Assembly: GCA_030180135.1 (NCBI GenBank)
Contig: CM058232.1
Span: forward strand, 89,516,630 to 89,580,629
Direction: 5' to 3'
DNA: 64,000 bases
Source: Orychophragmus violaceus
Taxonomy: Eukaryota > Streptophyta > Magnoliopsida > Brassicales > Brassicaceae
The translations under genes were made by a program, and so were the position numbers. Positions 35,801 through 48,100 of this stretch are shown piece by piece. Position 1 is the stretch's first letter, and every line of letters starts with the position of its first letter. The notes under the pieces were generated by a model. That model was not told where the DNA came from. It worked only from the letters and a program-made list of their open reading frames with translations, and made no database searches.

Positions 35801-35867
35801 CCTGCATTACTCGAGAATATGGTAAGTCTAAAGGTTTTCCCACCCATTATCCTAATGGCATTCAAAC

Positions 35868-36547
35868 TGTTGGGAATGTCCTGAAATCTATTGTACTTGC
35901 TCTAAATGAAAGTCGTATAGTCGAGATGAGACAATCACATAACACTAGGTAGTCATAATGCTTTGCTAGAAGCCACTTATGATCAATGAGTTGAGAACTC
36001 ATTGCTAGTGTTATATGATCCTAGAGGGTCACACACCTAAGCAAAATGGGCGTTAAAGACGAGGTTGATCATTAATGTAATGATCCAGTGAATGCATATT
36101 TGATATGCATTCGATATCAATATTCTGGGGCAGTGTTGATCGATGCAGATAGTGCATCGATCGATGCAATTCGCGGATTAATCAGATTAATTCGGTTTAA
36201 TCGTTGGTTAATTCCATTATGGTTTAAGTCGACATATATAAGATATATGGTCGACCTAAACTGATTTCTAACCTAATTCACAGCCACCAGAAAGGTAAGA
36301 GAAACCTCTCAAGAGATTTGATCTCTAAAGGCACTAGCATCCCTCCTGTTCAGTTTGTGTGCGTGTGAATACCAGTAGAGGCGCAGCATTTGAGGCGCTT
36401 TCAGATCTCGATTACTTGTTTATCTTCCGCTGCTAATCACCAGGTAATCTGAGATCCCTAGATTCAATTACATGAACCCTAGATCCTAGGCTTGGAATTT
36501 ATACCTAGGGTTGCTAATCCTGATTAGAACTGCTAGAAATTCCTTCA
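35868..36547 (+). repeat. copia-2 5' LTR
   Basis: 680 bp. It holds a double palindrome at 36136-36168 and a TATA region inside a GTCGAC...GTCGAC inverted repeat at 36228-36255. Confidence 0.95.
36228..36255 (+). promoter_or_regulatory. TATA region within an inverted repeat
   Basis: GTCGACATATATAA is followed by GATATATGGTCGAC: the TATA box lies inside a near-perfect 28-bp palindrome. Recognisable variants occur at the same LTR position in copia-1 (11432-11460), copia-3 (49757-49789) and copia-4 (54017-54048). Confidence 0.6.
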
Positions 36548-36548
36548 G

Positions 36549-36560
36549 TGGTATCAGAGC
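36549..36560 (+). other. copia-2 primer-binding site (initiator tRNA-Met)
   Basis: TGGTATCAGAGC occurs one base after the 5' LTR. Confidence 0.92.
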
Positions 36561-36695
36561 TTTAGGGTTCCATTGAATCTGTAGCATGTTGATTAGATTG
36601 GTTGAATCTGGATCTCTGTATGATTGATACAAGCATGCTAAAACTCGTTTTGATCAAAGTAACCTAGTTTAGGGTTTTGTTCGAAAAACGTTTTA

Positions 36696-37083
36696 GGGTT
36701 TTTCGCATGGTGTCGATCGATGCCAATCCGGCATCGATCGACACAGGGCGAAAACCCGAATAAAATTTAGGGTTTTTCGCATGGTGTCGATCGATGCCGG
36801 ATGTTTCGCCTAGTGTCGATCGACACAAGAGTTGTGTCGGTCGACACAAACCTCGCGAGATTGATGAATCGGTTCAATTGGATTGGACCGGTTATCGAGC
36901 TTGGTTAATGATGGTTAAACGCTAAGAATGGTTATTGCGATTGGGTTGGTATCGACCGATGCTAATGTAGCATCGATCGACACTGACCGGTACTCAAAAC
37001 CGGATCAATTGGATTGATCGGTTATCGCAGATTGTTTTTGGTTAATCAGCATCGATCGACACTAAAGTAGTGTCGGTCGACAC
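36696..37083 (+). repeat. copia-2 leader: hairpin-forming double palindromes
   Basis: The longest hairpin is 36696-36757. Its core arms GTGTCGATCGATGCC and GGCATCGATCGACAC (36710-36744) are perfect complements around a 5-nt loop. Outer GGGTTTTTCGC and GCGAAAACCC extend the stem to about 28 bp with few mismatches. Further units lie at 36813-36847, 36950-36984 and 37049-37083, each with 3-nt loops. Confidence 0.85.
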
Positions 37084-37673
37084 AAGATTCGATGGTTTAG
37101 GTTATGGAACCTGAAACCACAGAACCAAACCAAGACAAATCATTCAATTAGAAGAATTAAAACATAATAAAACTGAACGTTTTAAATGGTTCCGTTCCTC
37201 AACCAAATATCAAGTGATACTTGATGTCTTTCCAATCTTGTCAACTGTCAAGACCCATTTAATTGTGTGATAGACTTGCAGTGCAAGATGTTCACAATTA
37301 CATGAGTAAGACAGAGGTAATCGTGTTGATGGATTTGCAGTGCAAGACATCGACAATTACATGACTTAAGAGATTGGTTTACTTGACTGGGCTATCAAAA
37401 TCGTTTTGGGCTCAGAGACATCAGGTGGATTTGACATGAGATGTCAATCCACAACCAAGAGTTATATTAGATATAACTAGCAAGGTTGTTGCTTACCTAG
37501 ATAGCTAAAATTTGGGTGATAGCCAGTGGCTCACTCAAGTTTAGTGAAGTATGGGTCTTGGATCATTATATTTATCTGAGGAAACATTGTTTGAATATAA
37601 GGCGAGTTTTCTTAATAGTTAAGACTTCTCATTTCTTGAACATCATAACTAAAACCTCCCTTGTTTTTCAGCT

Positions 37674-40600
37674 ATGTCTAGCACAAACCATCGTAACAAT
37701 TTCTCCATGCGATCCGTCCTTGAGAAGGACAAGTTAAATGGATCCAACTTTCTTGAATGGTATCGGAACTTGAGAATTGTTCTCAAACAGGAGAAAAAGG
37801 ACTATGTCCTTGAGAAAGTTCTCCCCAAGAAGTACCGAGCCAATGCCTGGCAGTCAGATAAGGATGCTTGGGATAAGCATTCTAATGATGCGGTGGATGT
37901 GAGTTGTCTCATGTTGGCTACCATGAACTCGGAATTGCAGAAGCAATATGAGTACGTGGAGTCGCCAAAAGAGATGATCACTGGCCTGAAAAGTATGTTT
38001 CAGGAGCAGGCACGAACTCAGAGATGCCAGACGGTTAGGTCTCTGATTGAGTGCAAGCTACCAAAGGGCGAACCAGTTAGTCCTCATGTCATTAAGATGA
38101 TGGGTTATATTGATAACCTGGGGAAACTGGATTGTCCCATTAGCCAAGAGTTGGCTACTGACATCATTCTGCAGTCACTGCCGTCAAGCTATGATCAATT
38201 TGTTATGAACTATAACATGAACAACTTGACAAAGACGTTGACTGAATTGCATGGGATGCTTAAGACTGCTGAACCTAACATGAAGAAGGACACCCCAGAT
38301 GTCCTTATGGTACAAAAGGATAAAAAGTTTAAGAAACTTGGTAAGAACAAAGGTGATGGAAAGACGAGCTCGATTGTGAATCCAAGCGAGTCTGGCCATG
38401 CTCCTAAGGTTAAAACCAGTCCTTCTGAAGATGTTAAGTGCCGTTATTGTAATGGTTATGGGCATTTGAAAAGAAACTGCAATAAATTCTTGGAAGATTA
38501 TGAGAAGCTGAAGAAGACGTACGAGACTTCTTCGTCAGGTATTTATGTTATAGAAGTAAATGTTACTTCTTATGGTTCTACTTATTGGGTATTAGATACC
38601 AGCTGTGGTACTCATATTTTGTGAAAATGTGCAGGGCCTGAGCAAAAGTAGGACTATGGAGAAAGGACAAGTGGATCTATGCGTGGGAAATGGAGCAAGA
38701 GTTGCTGCATTAGCCGTAGGAGTATTTCATTTGTTTTCTTTTATGGCATGTTTTGAACTTAGAACTGCTACTATGTAACTGCTATGAGCAGAAAGATTAT
38801 TTCTATTCCTTGTTTGGATATGGAAGGATATCAGTTTTCAAATTAAGAATAAGTGTTATTCATTTGATTACAATGATATATTTTATAGTAGCAATCCATT
38901 AGAGAATGGACTTTATGTTCTAAACCAGAATGTGCCTAACTATAACATTAATACCAAAAGATTCAAGTCAAATGATACGAATCAAACTTCTCTCTGGCAT
39001 TGTCGTTTTGGGCCACATAAATGAGAAATAGATCCAGAAGCTCCACAGTGATGGGCTTTTGGGCTCATCTGATTATGAATCACAATGAGTGAAGTGAATC
39101 TTGTTTATTGGGTAAAATGACGAAGGCCCTTTTCAACAAAGGTAGTATCGATCGACACAAACGATGCGTCGGTCGATACAGGTTGCGAACGAACAAAAAA
39201 AATGAAAGGGCCAGAGGCTTATTGGGCTTTATACATACAGATGTATATGGGCCGATGAGCACTAGTGCTAGAAGAAAATTTCAGTACTTCATTACCTTTA
39301 CTGATATTTCAGTAGGTACGGTTATGTCTTATTTATAAGACATAAGTCAGAATCTTTGAAGAGTTCAAAGAGTTCCAAAATGAAGTACATAATCAATTTG
39401 GCAAAGGTATTAAACCTCTACGATGAGATCGTGGAGGTGAATACTTAAATCAAGAATTTAGTGATCATCTGATAGATTGTGAAAGTGTTTCACAATTCAC
39501 TCCTCCTGTATCGGACTTTATTAGATATGGTTCGATCAATGATGAGTCACTTAGATCTTCAATTATCCTTCTAAGAATACGCTCTAGAAATGTCTGAGTT
39601 TACTTTAAATAGAGTTCCATCAAAATCAGTTACAGAGATACCACATGAGATGTGGAATGTAAATGTTTCTGTTTTATCCATCATGTAGATTTGGAGTTGC
39701 GAAACTTATATAAAACTTTTAATCTCTGATAAGCTCACACCCAAATCTGATAAGTGCTACTTCATTGGTTGTCCTAACAAAACCAAGGCATGTTACTTTT
39801 ACAACCAGTTCGAGAACAAATTGTTTGTTGCTCGGAACTATGTTTTCTTGAGAAAGACTTTCTTTCCAAGAAGAACAGTGGGAGTAAAAGTACAACTCGA
39901 AGAAATTCGAAAACCACAGGAGACTGCTCAACCTGATGAGGAAGAGCAGCAGTTGGATTTACAAAGAGTTATAGAACATGCACCTGTGGTGCCTAGAGTT
40001 TATAAAGGATCTGGTGAATGTATATTCGATATACATTTAAATGGCGAGTTTCTGAAGAAGTGTCGATCGACACAAAAGTTGCATCGATCGACACAGATCG
40101 CGAACCAAAATATTAATTGTGGTTTATGACTTAATTAACTACGGTTTAAATCTTGGTTAATTAGGTCGTAGTAAAAGTATACATATGAGATATGTGTGCG
40201 GATCCGTCACAAACCCGAGAAATGTGGATTTCTCGTAACCAATTGCCGTGATCTATTGATCATTGAAAGTGACGGGCCTGCGAATTTTGAAGAAGCAATG
40301 ATGGGCCTTGACTCCGAAAATGGCTGAAAGCCGTTGAATCCGAAATGGGATCCATGTCACAGAACCAAGTATGACTTGGGTTGATTTACCTGATGGTGTA
40401 GAAGCCATTGTGAGTAAATGGATTTTCAAGAAGAAAAGTTGACATGTATGGTTATATTCAGATGTACAAAGCTAGGTTGGTGGCAAAAGGTTTCAAGTAA
40501 ATTCATGGTATTAACTGTGAAGAAACCTAATCCTAGACACCGTGCTTATGTCCATTCGGATTCTCCTAGCAACCGCCACTCATAATGGTTATGAGATCTG

Positions 40601-41223
40601 GCAGATGGATGTGAAAACAGTTTTTCTTAATGGAAATTCTGGAAAAAGGATGTGTACATGATACAACCTGAAGTTTTCATTGATCCTAATGAAGCTAGAA
40701 AGGTATGCAAGCTTCGCCGATCCATTTATGGATTGAAGCAATCATCTCAGAGTTGGAATCTTCGTTTGATAAAACAGTCAAAAGGTTTGACTTCGTCATA
40801 AATGAAGAGGAACCGTGTGTTTACAAGAGGACTAGTGGGAGCGCAGTTGCATTTCTAGTATTGTATGATACTACTTCTCAGAAATGAAGTTCCATCGTTT
40901 CAGTCTATTAAGACCTGACTCGAAAGTTGTTTTTCAGTAAAATTATGGGAGAAACCGTATACATTCTTGGAATGAGAATCTATGGAGATAGATTGGACAA
41001 GCTAATTGGATTGTGTCAAGACACTTATGGTGATAAGGTCTTGCACAGGTCCAGTATGCATGATTCCAAGAAGGGCTTCGTGCAAATGACTCTTGGTATT
41101 ACTCTTAGCAAGACGCAGTGTCCTTCGACACACGCTGAGCAAGAGCGAATGAGGGTCAGACAACTGCTACAGGCATTAGATGTCTTAAGATGTGATCTTA
41201 ATTTTAGTGGGAGTTGTTGTTGT
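37674..41223 (+). pseudogene. copia-2 gag-pol, heavily degraded
   Basis: Gag is open from 37674 to 38624 (KDKLNGSNFLEWYRNL; zinc knuckle CRYCNGYGHLKRNC) and ends at the protease, where DTG reads DTS before a stop. Downstream, the integrase zinc-binding segment, part of the core, and reverse transcriptase pieces follow in different frames. A double-palindrome insert lies at 39137-39186 in integrase. An LTR-like segment lies at about 39995-40200, between integrase and reverse transcriptase. RNase H is missing: sequence jumps from HAEQERM straight to the region matching the last ten codons of copia-1. It cannot encode a working polyprotein. Confidence 0.9.
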
Positions 41224-42020
41224 TAATTTTAGTTATGATATGATGTTCGTATAAACATAATTTGATTATGTTATTGAAATCTGACATCTGTATTATTTAA
41301 TAATGGTTATTAAATAATGGTTCCAAAGTAATTTATGACATTTTATAGGTCATCAAGTTTGTGACTTGATCATGAAACCCTATAGATAATAAATGACATA
41401 AATTAAGTTGGTCCCTGGTCGAGGTTGTTAAAGTGGGACATTAACAATCGCGTGAGACTAGTATGTGAGGTGACTGATGACTATGTTTCATGGAGTCATT
41501 AATAAGAGTATTAAAGTCAATCACATAGATATGTGTTGGAGAACACAGGATCGGACATGACCCACTGATGAGAACTCTACGGGATAGTTATATAAGTGTC
41601 ATGAGAGTTTTCATTACGACTATAGAGTATAGTCCTTAGACCTGAGTTCATCAAGTTTTCTTACATATGAATTGGTCCGCTTTAACCTTGTCAAACATCA
41701 GCCGTAACTGGTGACTATAAAGGCATTGATTGGGCGAATCATGAAGTGTGTGAAGAAACAGGGATGGAACAAGATGGGATTTGTCCCTCCTATATAACAG
41801 GAGATAAATATCTCAGGGCCCATCGAAGATTTGATACTGAGAAATGTGTGGCCACACTCAAACGAGGTGATTGTCAGTCGTTTGTCTTGTCAGTATAAAT
41901 CGGAGTTCAATGAACATGATCTTGGCTCAATAAGGATGACACGGTTCTTGCCTTATGCTAGATCGAGATATAGTGACAAAGGGATTAAAGGAATAGATGA
42001 TTCCAGTACAAGTGGGAGAT
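41224..42020 (+). other. copia-2 3' non-coding region
   Basis: Homologous to 12645-11826 of copia-1. It ends with the GTGGGAGAT purine tract next to the LTR. Confidence 0.75.
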
Positions 42021-42700
42021 TGTTGGGAATGTCCTGAAATCTATTGTACTTGCTCTAAATGAAAGTCGTATAGTCGAGATGAGACAATCACATAACACTA
42101 GGTAGTCATAATGCTTTGCTAGAAGCCACTTATGATCAATGAGTTGAGAATTCATTGCTAGTGTTATATGATCCTACAGGGTCACACACCTAAGCAAACT
42201 GGGCGTTAAAGACGAGGTTGATCATTAATGTAATGATCCAGTGAATGCATATTTGATATGCATTCGATATCAATATTCTGGGGCAGTGTCGATCGATGCA
42301 GATAGTGCATCGATCGATGAAATTCGCGGATTAATCATATTAATTCGGTTTAATCGTTGGTTAATTCCGTTATGGTTTAAGTCGACATATATAAGATATA
42401 TGGTCGACCTAAACTGATTTCTAACCTAATTCACAGCCACCAGAAAGGTAAGAGAAACCTCTCAAGAGATTTGATCTCTAAAGGCACTAGCATCCCTCCT
42501 GTTCAGTTTGTGTGCGTGTGGATACCAGTAGAGGCGCAGCATTTGAGGCGCTTTCAGATCTCGATTACTTGTTTATCTTCCGCTGCTAATCACCAGGTAA
42601 TCTGAGATCCCTAGATTCAATTACATGAACCCTAGATCCTAGGATTGGAATTTATACCTAGGGTTGCTAATCCTGATTAGAACTGCTAGAAATTCCTTCA
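42021..42700 (+). repeat. copia-2 3' LTR
   Basis: 680 bp; partner of 35868-36547, with its own palindromic TATA region at 42381-42408. Confidence 0.95.
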
Positions 42701-42792
42701 CAAACATTCGGATTCCTATGAGTTGGTTGTGACTCAATGGACTCGATAAAACCGTCTGAAAACTCTATCCCTTGAGAATGATCGTAAACCAC

Positions 42793-42804
42793 GCTCTGAT
42801 ACCA
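42793..42804 (-). other. Primer-binding site of the gag-only gypsy element
   Basis: TGGTATCAGAGC on the minus strand, five bases after the 5' LTR end (42810). This fixes the orientation of the element. Confidence 0.9.
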
Positions 42805-42809
42805 CCATT

Positions 42810-45199
42810 TGTAACACCCCCCGACGCGGACTACGGACAATAGCCACACCAGAGATGTCACAAGTGTCGAACACCGTGGACGGTCCAGCCCGTCCAAAGG
42901 TTAGGCTGATCCGTTCACGATATACAACCCTCTCGACTAAGGCCTAAGGCTTGCCAACCCGTACCAAAGCCGAGAGTCATGTCGACTCGGACTAATTCAC
43001 GTATCATCATGCGTTAGAGGGTTGTTCGTGAAAATATGTTATGCCTCGCAGTAAAATAAGATGTAGTCAATATAAAAATCTATGTCCGGACTCCCCAAAT
43101 GACTCTAATATTGAAAAAATAATATTTAATTTACGTACTTAGGTTTGGGTGTACAACCAACTTCGCAACCTACTCCGGCTTCCTAAGTACGATACCGGCT
43201 TACTAGCTATCCCGTCCCTAAGTTTTCCTTCGAGACAAAAGTTGTATAATGAGCAACCTAAGGTTACCCAGTGAGTCCAGGACCCGCTAAACGCAACGTT
43301 AGTGCCCAGCCCAACCCATAGCCGAAGCACAAGCAAATAAACGTGAAACAACAAGAATCTAGTTCACGATAACCAATAACACAAGCAGAAGCATGAATAA
43401 GTAAGAAACATGATTAACCGTTCATGAATGCATTCCTCATCTTATGTCTAGACACTCTAGACACGATACTCTTACCACCATGCATGGGCCCAAAATGCAC
43501 CGGCGCCATCACCCATTCTCTCTCGTGACTGCCCGCGATCATTCACCACGAAGGACCGTGATCCGTACGTCACACCCGATTGCGGGGACCAAACTTCCCT
43601 CGGGTTCCTGATTACGGATATCTCTATCTCTCAGGATCGTATTGTAATACGATGCTCGGCCATGGGAGTGACCCAAGTAACCCTCCGAGCTTGCTCCGAA
43701 TCCACGAAGACTTCACGGGTGGCGCCGATAGCAGTTTACCTAGAGTATCTACGCATACCCTAGGTTGCACGTCTTATCCTGTATGAACACTCACAACATG
43801 CAGTCAATATATCAGAAAAGGCGTGGTGAAGTGAAAAGGATCCGAAGATCACGGTAGACACCACAGCCTGATCATAACCAGAAGGGAGACTCGCGCGGAT
43901 AACCGATACCGCGGAGCTATTGCATCCTTACCCCTCGGGCCAACACTTTTTCTTATCAACATGCATGGTCACCACATTCTCAAAGAAATATATCAACCAT
44001 TTCCAAGAGAATTAATGCAAGGAAAAGAACATATCAATCAACTCATGCATGCCACAATTCAACAATTTATAGGTTATGAATACATCAAGTAAACTACATC
44101 ATGAACGGGGTTTCCTAGCTTCCTGGGTTTATCCCAAACGTTCCTACACCTCTTGAGCTTCTCCTAGTGCTGAGGATAGCTCATGGAATCACCATAATCA
44201 CTCCACAGCCTTCTCTTTGCTCACACCTCTTTTCTCTCTTTTTTTCCTCAGTTTCTCTCTTTTCTTTTCTTGCGGTTTTTCTCACTAAAAATGGCTAAGG
44301 AAGCATGGAGAATGTTCAGAAGTGAGCTCTGGTGGGGTTTATATAGGCTAGGAGGTTAGGGGAAAGGTTTGGCAAGTGTTGGCATGGATGGGACATTCCA
44401 TGCAAATGAAATCCAAATGTCCTTCCTTTGAATGTGGAGGTGACACCTGTCCTAACCATGCCTAAATTTTGTCCTGGAGCCACCAGCTGACTCCTCTTTG
44501 GCTTCTGGTTATGAATGGTAGCGGTTGATAGTGTGAATGGCTCATATAATTTGGTTTTGCTCATGCAACGCGCGCCCAACAATAACCAGTCCCGCGCGGT
44601 CTTATCTGTCCCATCCCGTTTTCCATCCACTCCTTACTGTACTCAACCACGCCTTATCCTCACTGATTATTTAGTGTAATGTGATCAGTATGGTGTCGCG
44701 CATGGGCATTAAACGTCCTGATAAAGGTTTCGGGTGACGGTTGCACTTTTATCGGTTTTATAGCAAAAACTATCCCGTCACCGCAACTGTTTGTTTTTTC
44801 CATCCCCATATTGTTCTAAGCCACGCCAATCCTCCTCACTAATCCTAATTAATATTATTTTTGATCCTCCTTATGATCCCGGCTTGCGACTGTACTGGAA
44901 CGCACTTTCTCGTCCCGATGCTCGAACCTTGTCGCGCGCCAGATTCTTGTATCTTCCATAACTTCCCGCTCGTTGGTCCGTTTCAGCTCCTATTTCTTTC
45001 TAACTTCATATTTTTACTTCCTTTATCACTTTATGATGATTTCTGAACATCCCCATGTGCCTTATGGTGACGCTTCAAATTGACCGTTATTGATCGCTTA
45101 CCGATATTTCTTTATCCTGCTTTGCAGTTTTACCTGGCCATTCCCGTCCTAGTTTGTTGATTTGGTCGGCCATGTCTATTTATTAAACGGGTTATTACC
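42810..45199 (-). repeat. 5' LTR of the gag-only element
   Basis: 2390 bp. It begins GGTAATAACC on the minus strand, where the partner has TGTAATAACC, so its first base is mutated. It lacks about 190 bp that the 3' LTR has (around 44107). Confidence 0.85.
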
Positions 45200-48100
45200 C
45201 CAACCTTCTCGACTATCACAAATGGTCCCATATACCTCGGCCTCAACTTTTTCTACTTGCGGTTGGGATCGTTGCCCCGGAACGACCTCATCTTAAGATA
45301 CACTGCATCACCACTTCTAACTCTAAATCCATACGACGTTTATCCGCATAACTCTTCTGACGGTCGTGGGCATGCTTTAGCCTCTCCTTGAGAAATTCAA
45401 CTTGCTCAATTGTTTTCTGGATCATCTCCGGCTCTAAAACACGCCTCTCCCCCACCTCGGTCCAACATAGGGGAGTCCTGCAAGGTCGACCATATATAGC
45501 CTCATATGGTGACATCCCTATGCTTTGGTGGTGGCTGTTGTTGTAAGAAAAATTGACCAATGGCAGAAACTTGACCCATTGACCCTCCCAATCCAACACA
45601 CACGCCCTTAGCATATCTTCCAACGTCTGAATTATCCGCTCAGACTGTCCATCGGTCTGCGAATGATATGCCGTTCTGAGAAGTACCTTAGTACCCATTG
45701 CCTTCTAAAATGCTTGCCAGAAGATAGAGGTGAACTTGGGATCTCTGTCTGAAATGATACTGACTGGCGACCCGTGCAGCTTCACTATGTACTCTACATA
45801 CTTCCGGGTGCATTGAGAACTGCGATTGATGAGCTTGATTTAGAATCTCCCTTCTCAGCTCCTGATTCTGTGGCACACATACTCGGTTCTTGATCATAAT
45901 CGTCTCGTTGGTTGCGGTGTGATACCCGATCACCTCCTTCTCGACCATTGGTTGCAAGGTTCCATCTCTTGGCTGCACCTCTCTGATTCTCCCCAACATG
46001 TAGGCCTCATTTACCGCCTCCAATCCGGCGGCACCTTCCTCAATCGTGGTGGCACACAACCACAATTCCACCAGAGTTGCCGACAGATCTTGCACTTCCT
46101 TGTTCCCCGACACAACGATCTTCCTTCTGCTTAGAGCATCAGCCACCTGGTTAGCCTTCTCAGGGTGATACTCGAACTCAAGGTTGTAATCCGCTAATAG
46201 ATCCATCCATCGGCGCTGCCTCAGATTCAGCTCTCCTTGGGTGAAATCGTACTTCAGCCTCTATGGTCCGTGAATATATGCACCTTCTCTCTATACAGAT
46301 ACGCACACCATATCTTCAAGGCAAAGACTACTGCTGCTAACTCCAAGTCGTGAGTGTGGTAGTTAACCTCTTGCTTCCTCAATTGTCTTGATGCGTAGGC
46401 AATCACCTTCCCTTGCTGCATTAGGACACACCCAAGTCCAACTTCATATGCGTCCGTGTAGACTACGTACGGTATTCCCGACGGAGGTAGTACTAACAAT
46501 GGAGTTTAAATCAACAGTTCCTTTAGTCGCTCAAAACTCTGGGCGTACCTATCCTTCCATTCAATATTGACGTCCTTTCCGGTCAAGACCGTCAGGGGTT
46601 TAGCTATGCTGGCGAATCCCTCCACAAACTTCATGTAGTATCCCACCAACCCCAAGAAACTATGAACGTCAGTCGCATTCTCCGGCCTTGCCCAATTTGT
46701 GATCGAAGTGATCTTTTCCGGATCCACTGCTACACCGGACTCCGAGATCACGTGGCCAAGGAATCCAATCTCCCTTTGCCAGAAGCTACACTTGCTGAGC
46801 TTGGCGTATAGCTGCTGCTTCCTGAAAGTATTTAGGACATTCCGAAGGTGCCACTCGTGCTCTCCCTTACTCCTCGCGTAGACCAAGATATCGTCAATAA
46901 AGAAAATAACGCACTTTTCCAAGTACTCTCGAAAGAGATCGTTCATCATCTTCATGAAGGCTGCTGGCACATTGGTTAACCTAAACGGCATTACCACAAA
47001 CTCGTAGTGTCCATAATGTGTTCGGAATGCCGTCTTCTTGATTTCCTCTTACGCTATCCGGATCTGATGGTACCCAGAGGAAAGATCGATCTTCGAGAAC
47101 CATGAAGCTCCCTGCAGCTGGTCCAACAGCTCATCGATCCTTGGCAACGGGTCTTGTTCTTGATGGTAACCTTGTTCAGGCCTTGGTAGTCGATACAGAT
47201 TCTGAAACTCCCGTCCTCCTTCTTGACGAACAACTCTGGTGTTCCCCCATGGTGAACTGCTTGGACGAACGAATCCTTTCTCCACAAGGTCCTCCAGTTG
47301 CTTCTTCAACTCAGCCATATCTGCGCTAAACGATAAGGAGCCCTCGACACGGGTGTCGTTCCGGGCTTTAACTCTATCGTAAAGGCATCATTCGTTCTAG
47401 TGGAGGTCCTTTCAATGGTGCAAATACATCTTCGTATTCCGCAGCCACCGAGTGGTTTCCAAGCTCGGAGCTCCCTCTCCTTGGTCCTTGATATGGTTGC
47501 AAAGTATGCCTCGTTCCCTTTGCTAATCAACGCTTCTGCCTGCATCATTGATATGATTAATATCCCCGTCCGCGTTTTCATTCCATTGAAAACGATCTTT
47601 CCCTCTTCACGAGGAAAAGTGACGGTTTCCTTGGCGAAATCCATTACTTCCTGGTGTCGTACCAACCAATCCATGATCATGATAACCTCATAGCGACCCA
47701 GCTCCATTCGTGCTAAGTCCGCGGCAGGTTAACCCCGACCACCGTTACTGGCACTCCTTCCAAGATGCCCGTTCCTGCTACTTTCTCCGATCCGGCGATA
47801 TCGACCTTCATGATTCCTTCGATAAATCTGCTTTTAAAGGTCCAACAGTCCGAGAGCCGTGGGCTTACAAAGATATGCGTAGCTCCCGTGTCATACAAGG
47901 TGTGAGCGGCTACTCCCCCAACCACAACCGATCATACACATTTACTAGGCTAAGCTACTGGAACTTTAACATTCACGACTCCACAATAATTCACGCAAGT
48001 AGGTAATATTTACGTACCCGTGATCGGTTCCACTCCTCTGAGTACTCATGCAACATACGCTCGAGGTCCCCCGGCCTGACCTCCTGGTGGCGCTGGCGGT

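Larger units (their letters stand above)
35868..42700 (+). mobile_element. Ty1/copia element copia-2 (defective, recently inserted)
   Basis: LTRs of 680 bp lie at 35868-36547 and 42021-42700, with a perfect CAAAC target duplication (35863-35867 and 42701-42705). The LTRs differ at about 9 of 680 positions (1.3%). The gag-pol interior, by contrast, is full of shifts and stops, lacks most of RNase H, and has two inserted segments within pol. It sits inside the gag-only gypsy element. Confidence 0.95.
30624..45199 (-). mobile_element. Non-autonomous gag-only Ty3/gypsy element, split by copia-2
   Basis: Its 5' LTR is 42810-45199 and its 3' LTR 30624-33220. It is flanked by the target duplication CCAAC (30619-30623 and 45200-45204). 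An initiator tRNA-Met primer-binding site follows the 5' LTR and an AGGGGAGAA purine tract precedes the 3' LTR. Without copia-2 the interior is only about 2.75 kb and holds gag-like frames but no protease, reverse transcriptase or integrase. It therefore fits the TR-GAG or LARD type of non-autonomous element. The LTRs differ by roughly 7-10% by eye, so it is much older than the copia insertions. The 3' LTR's left half matches the array LTRs almost perfectly. Confidence 0.85.

Noticed and set aside
41831..42037. 68-codon frame also present at 60994-61200
   Set aside because: It lies in the copia 3' non-coding region and runs into the LTR; the frame is not conserved in copia-1 or copia-4.
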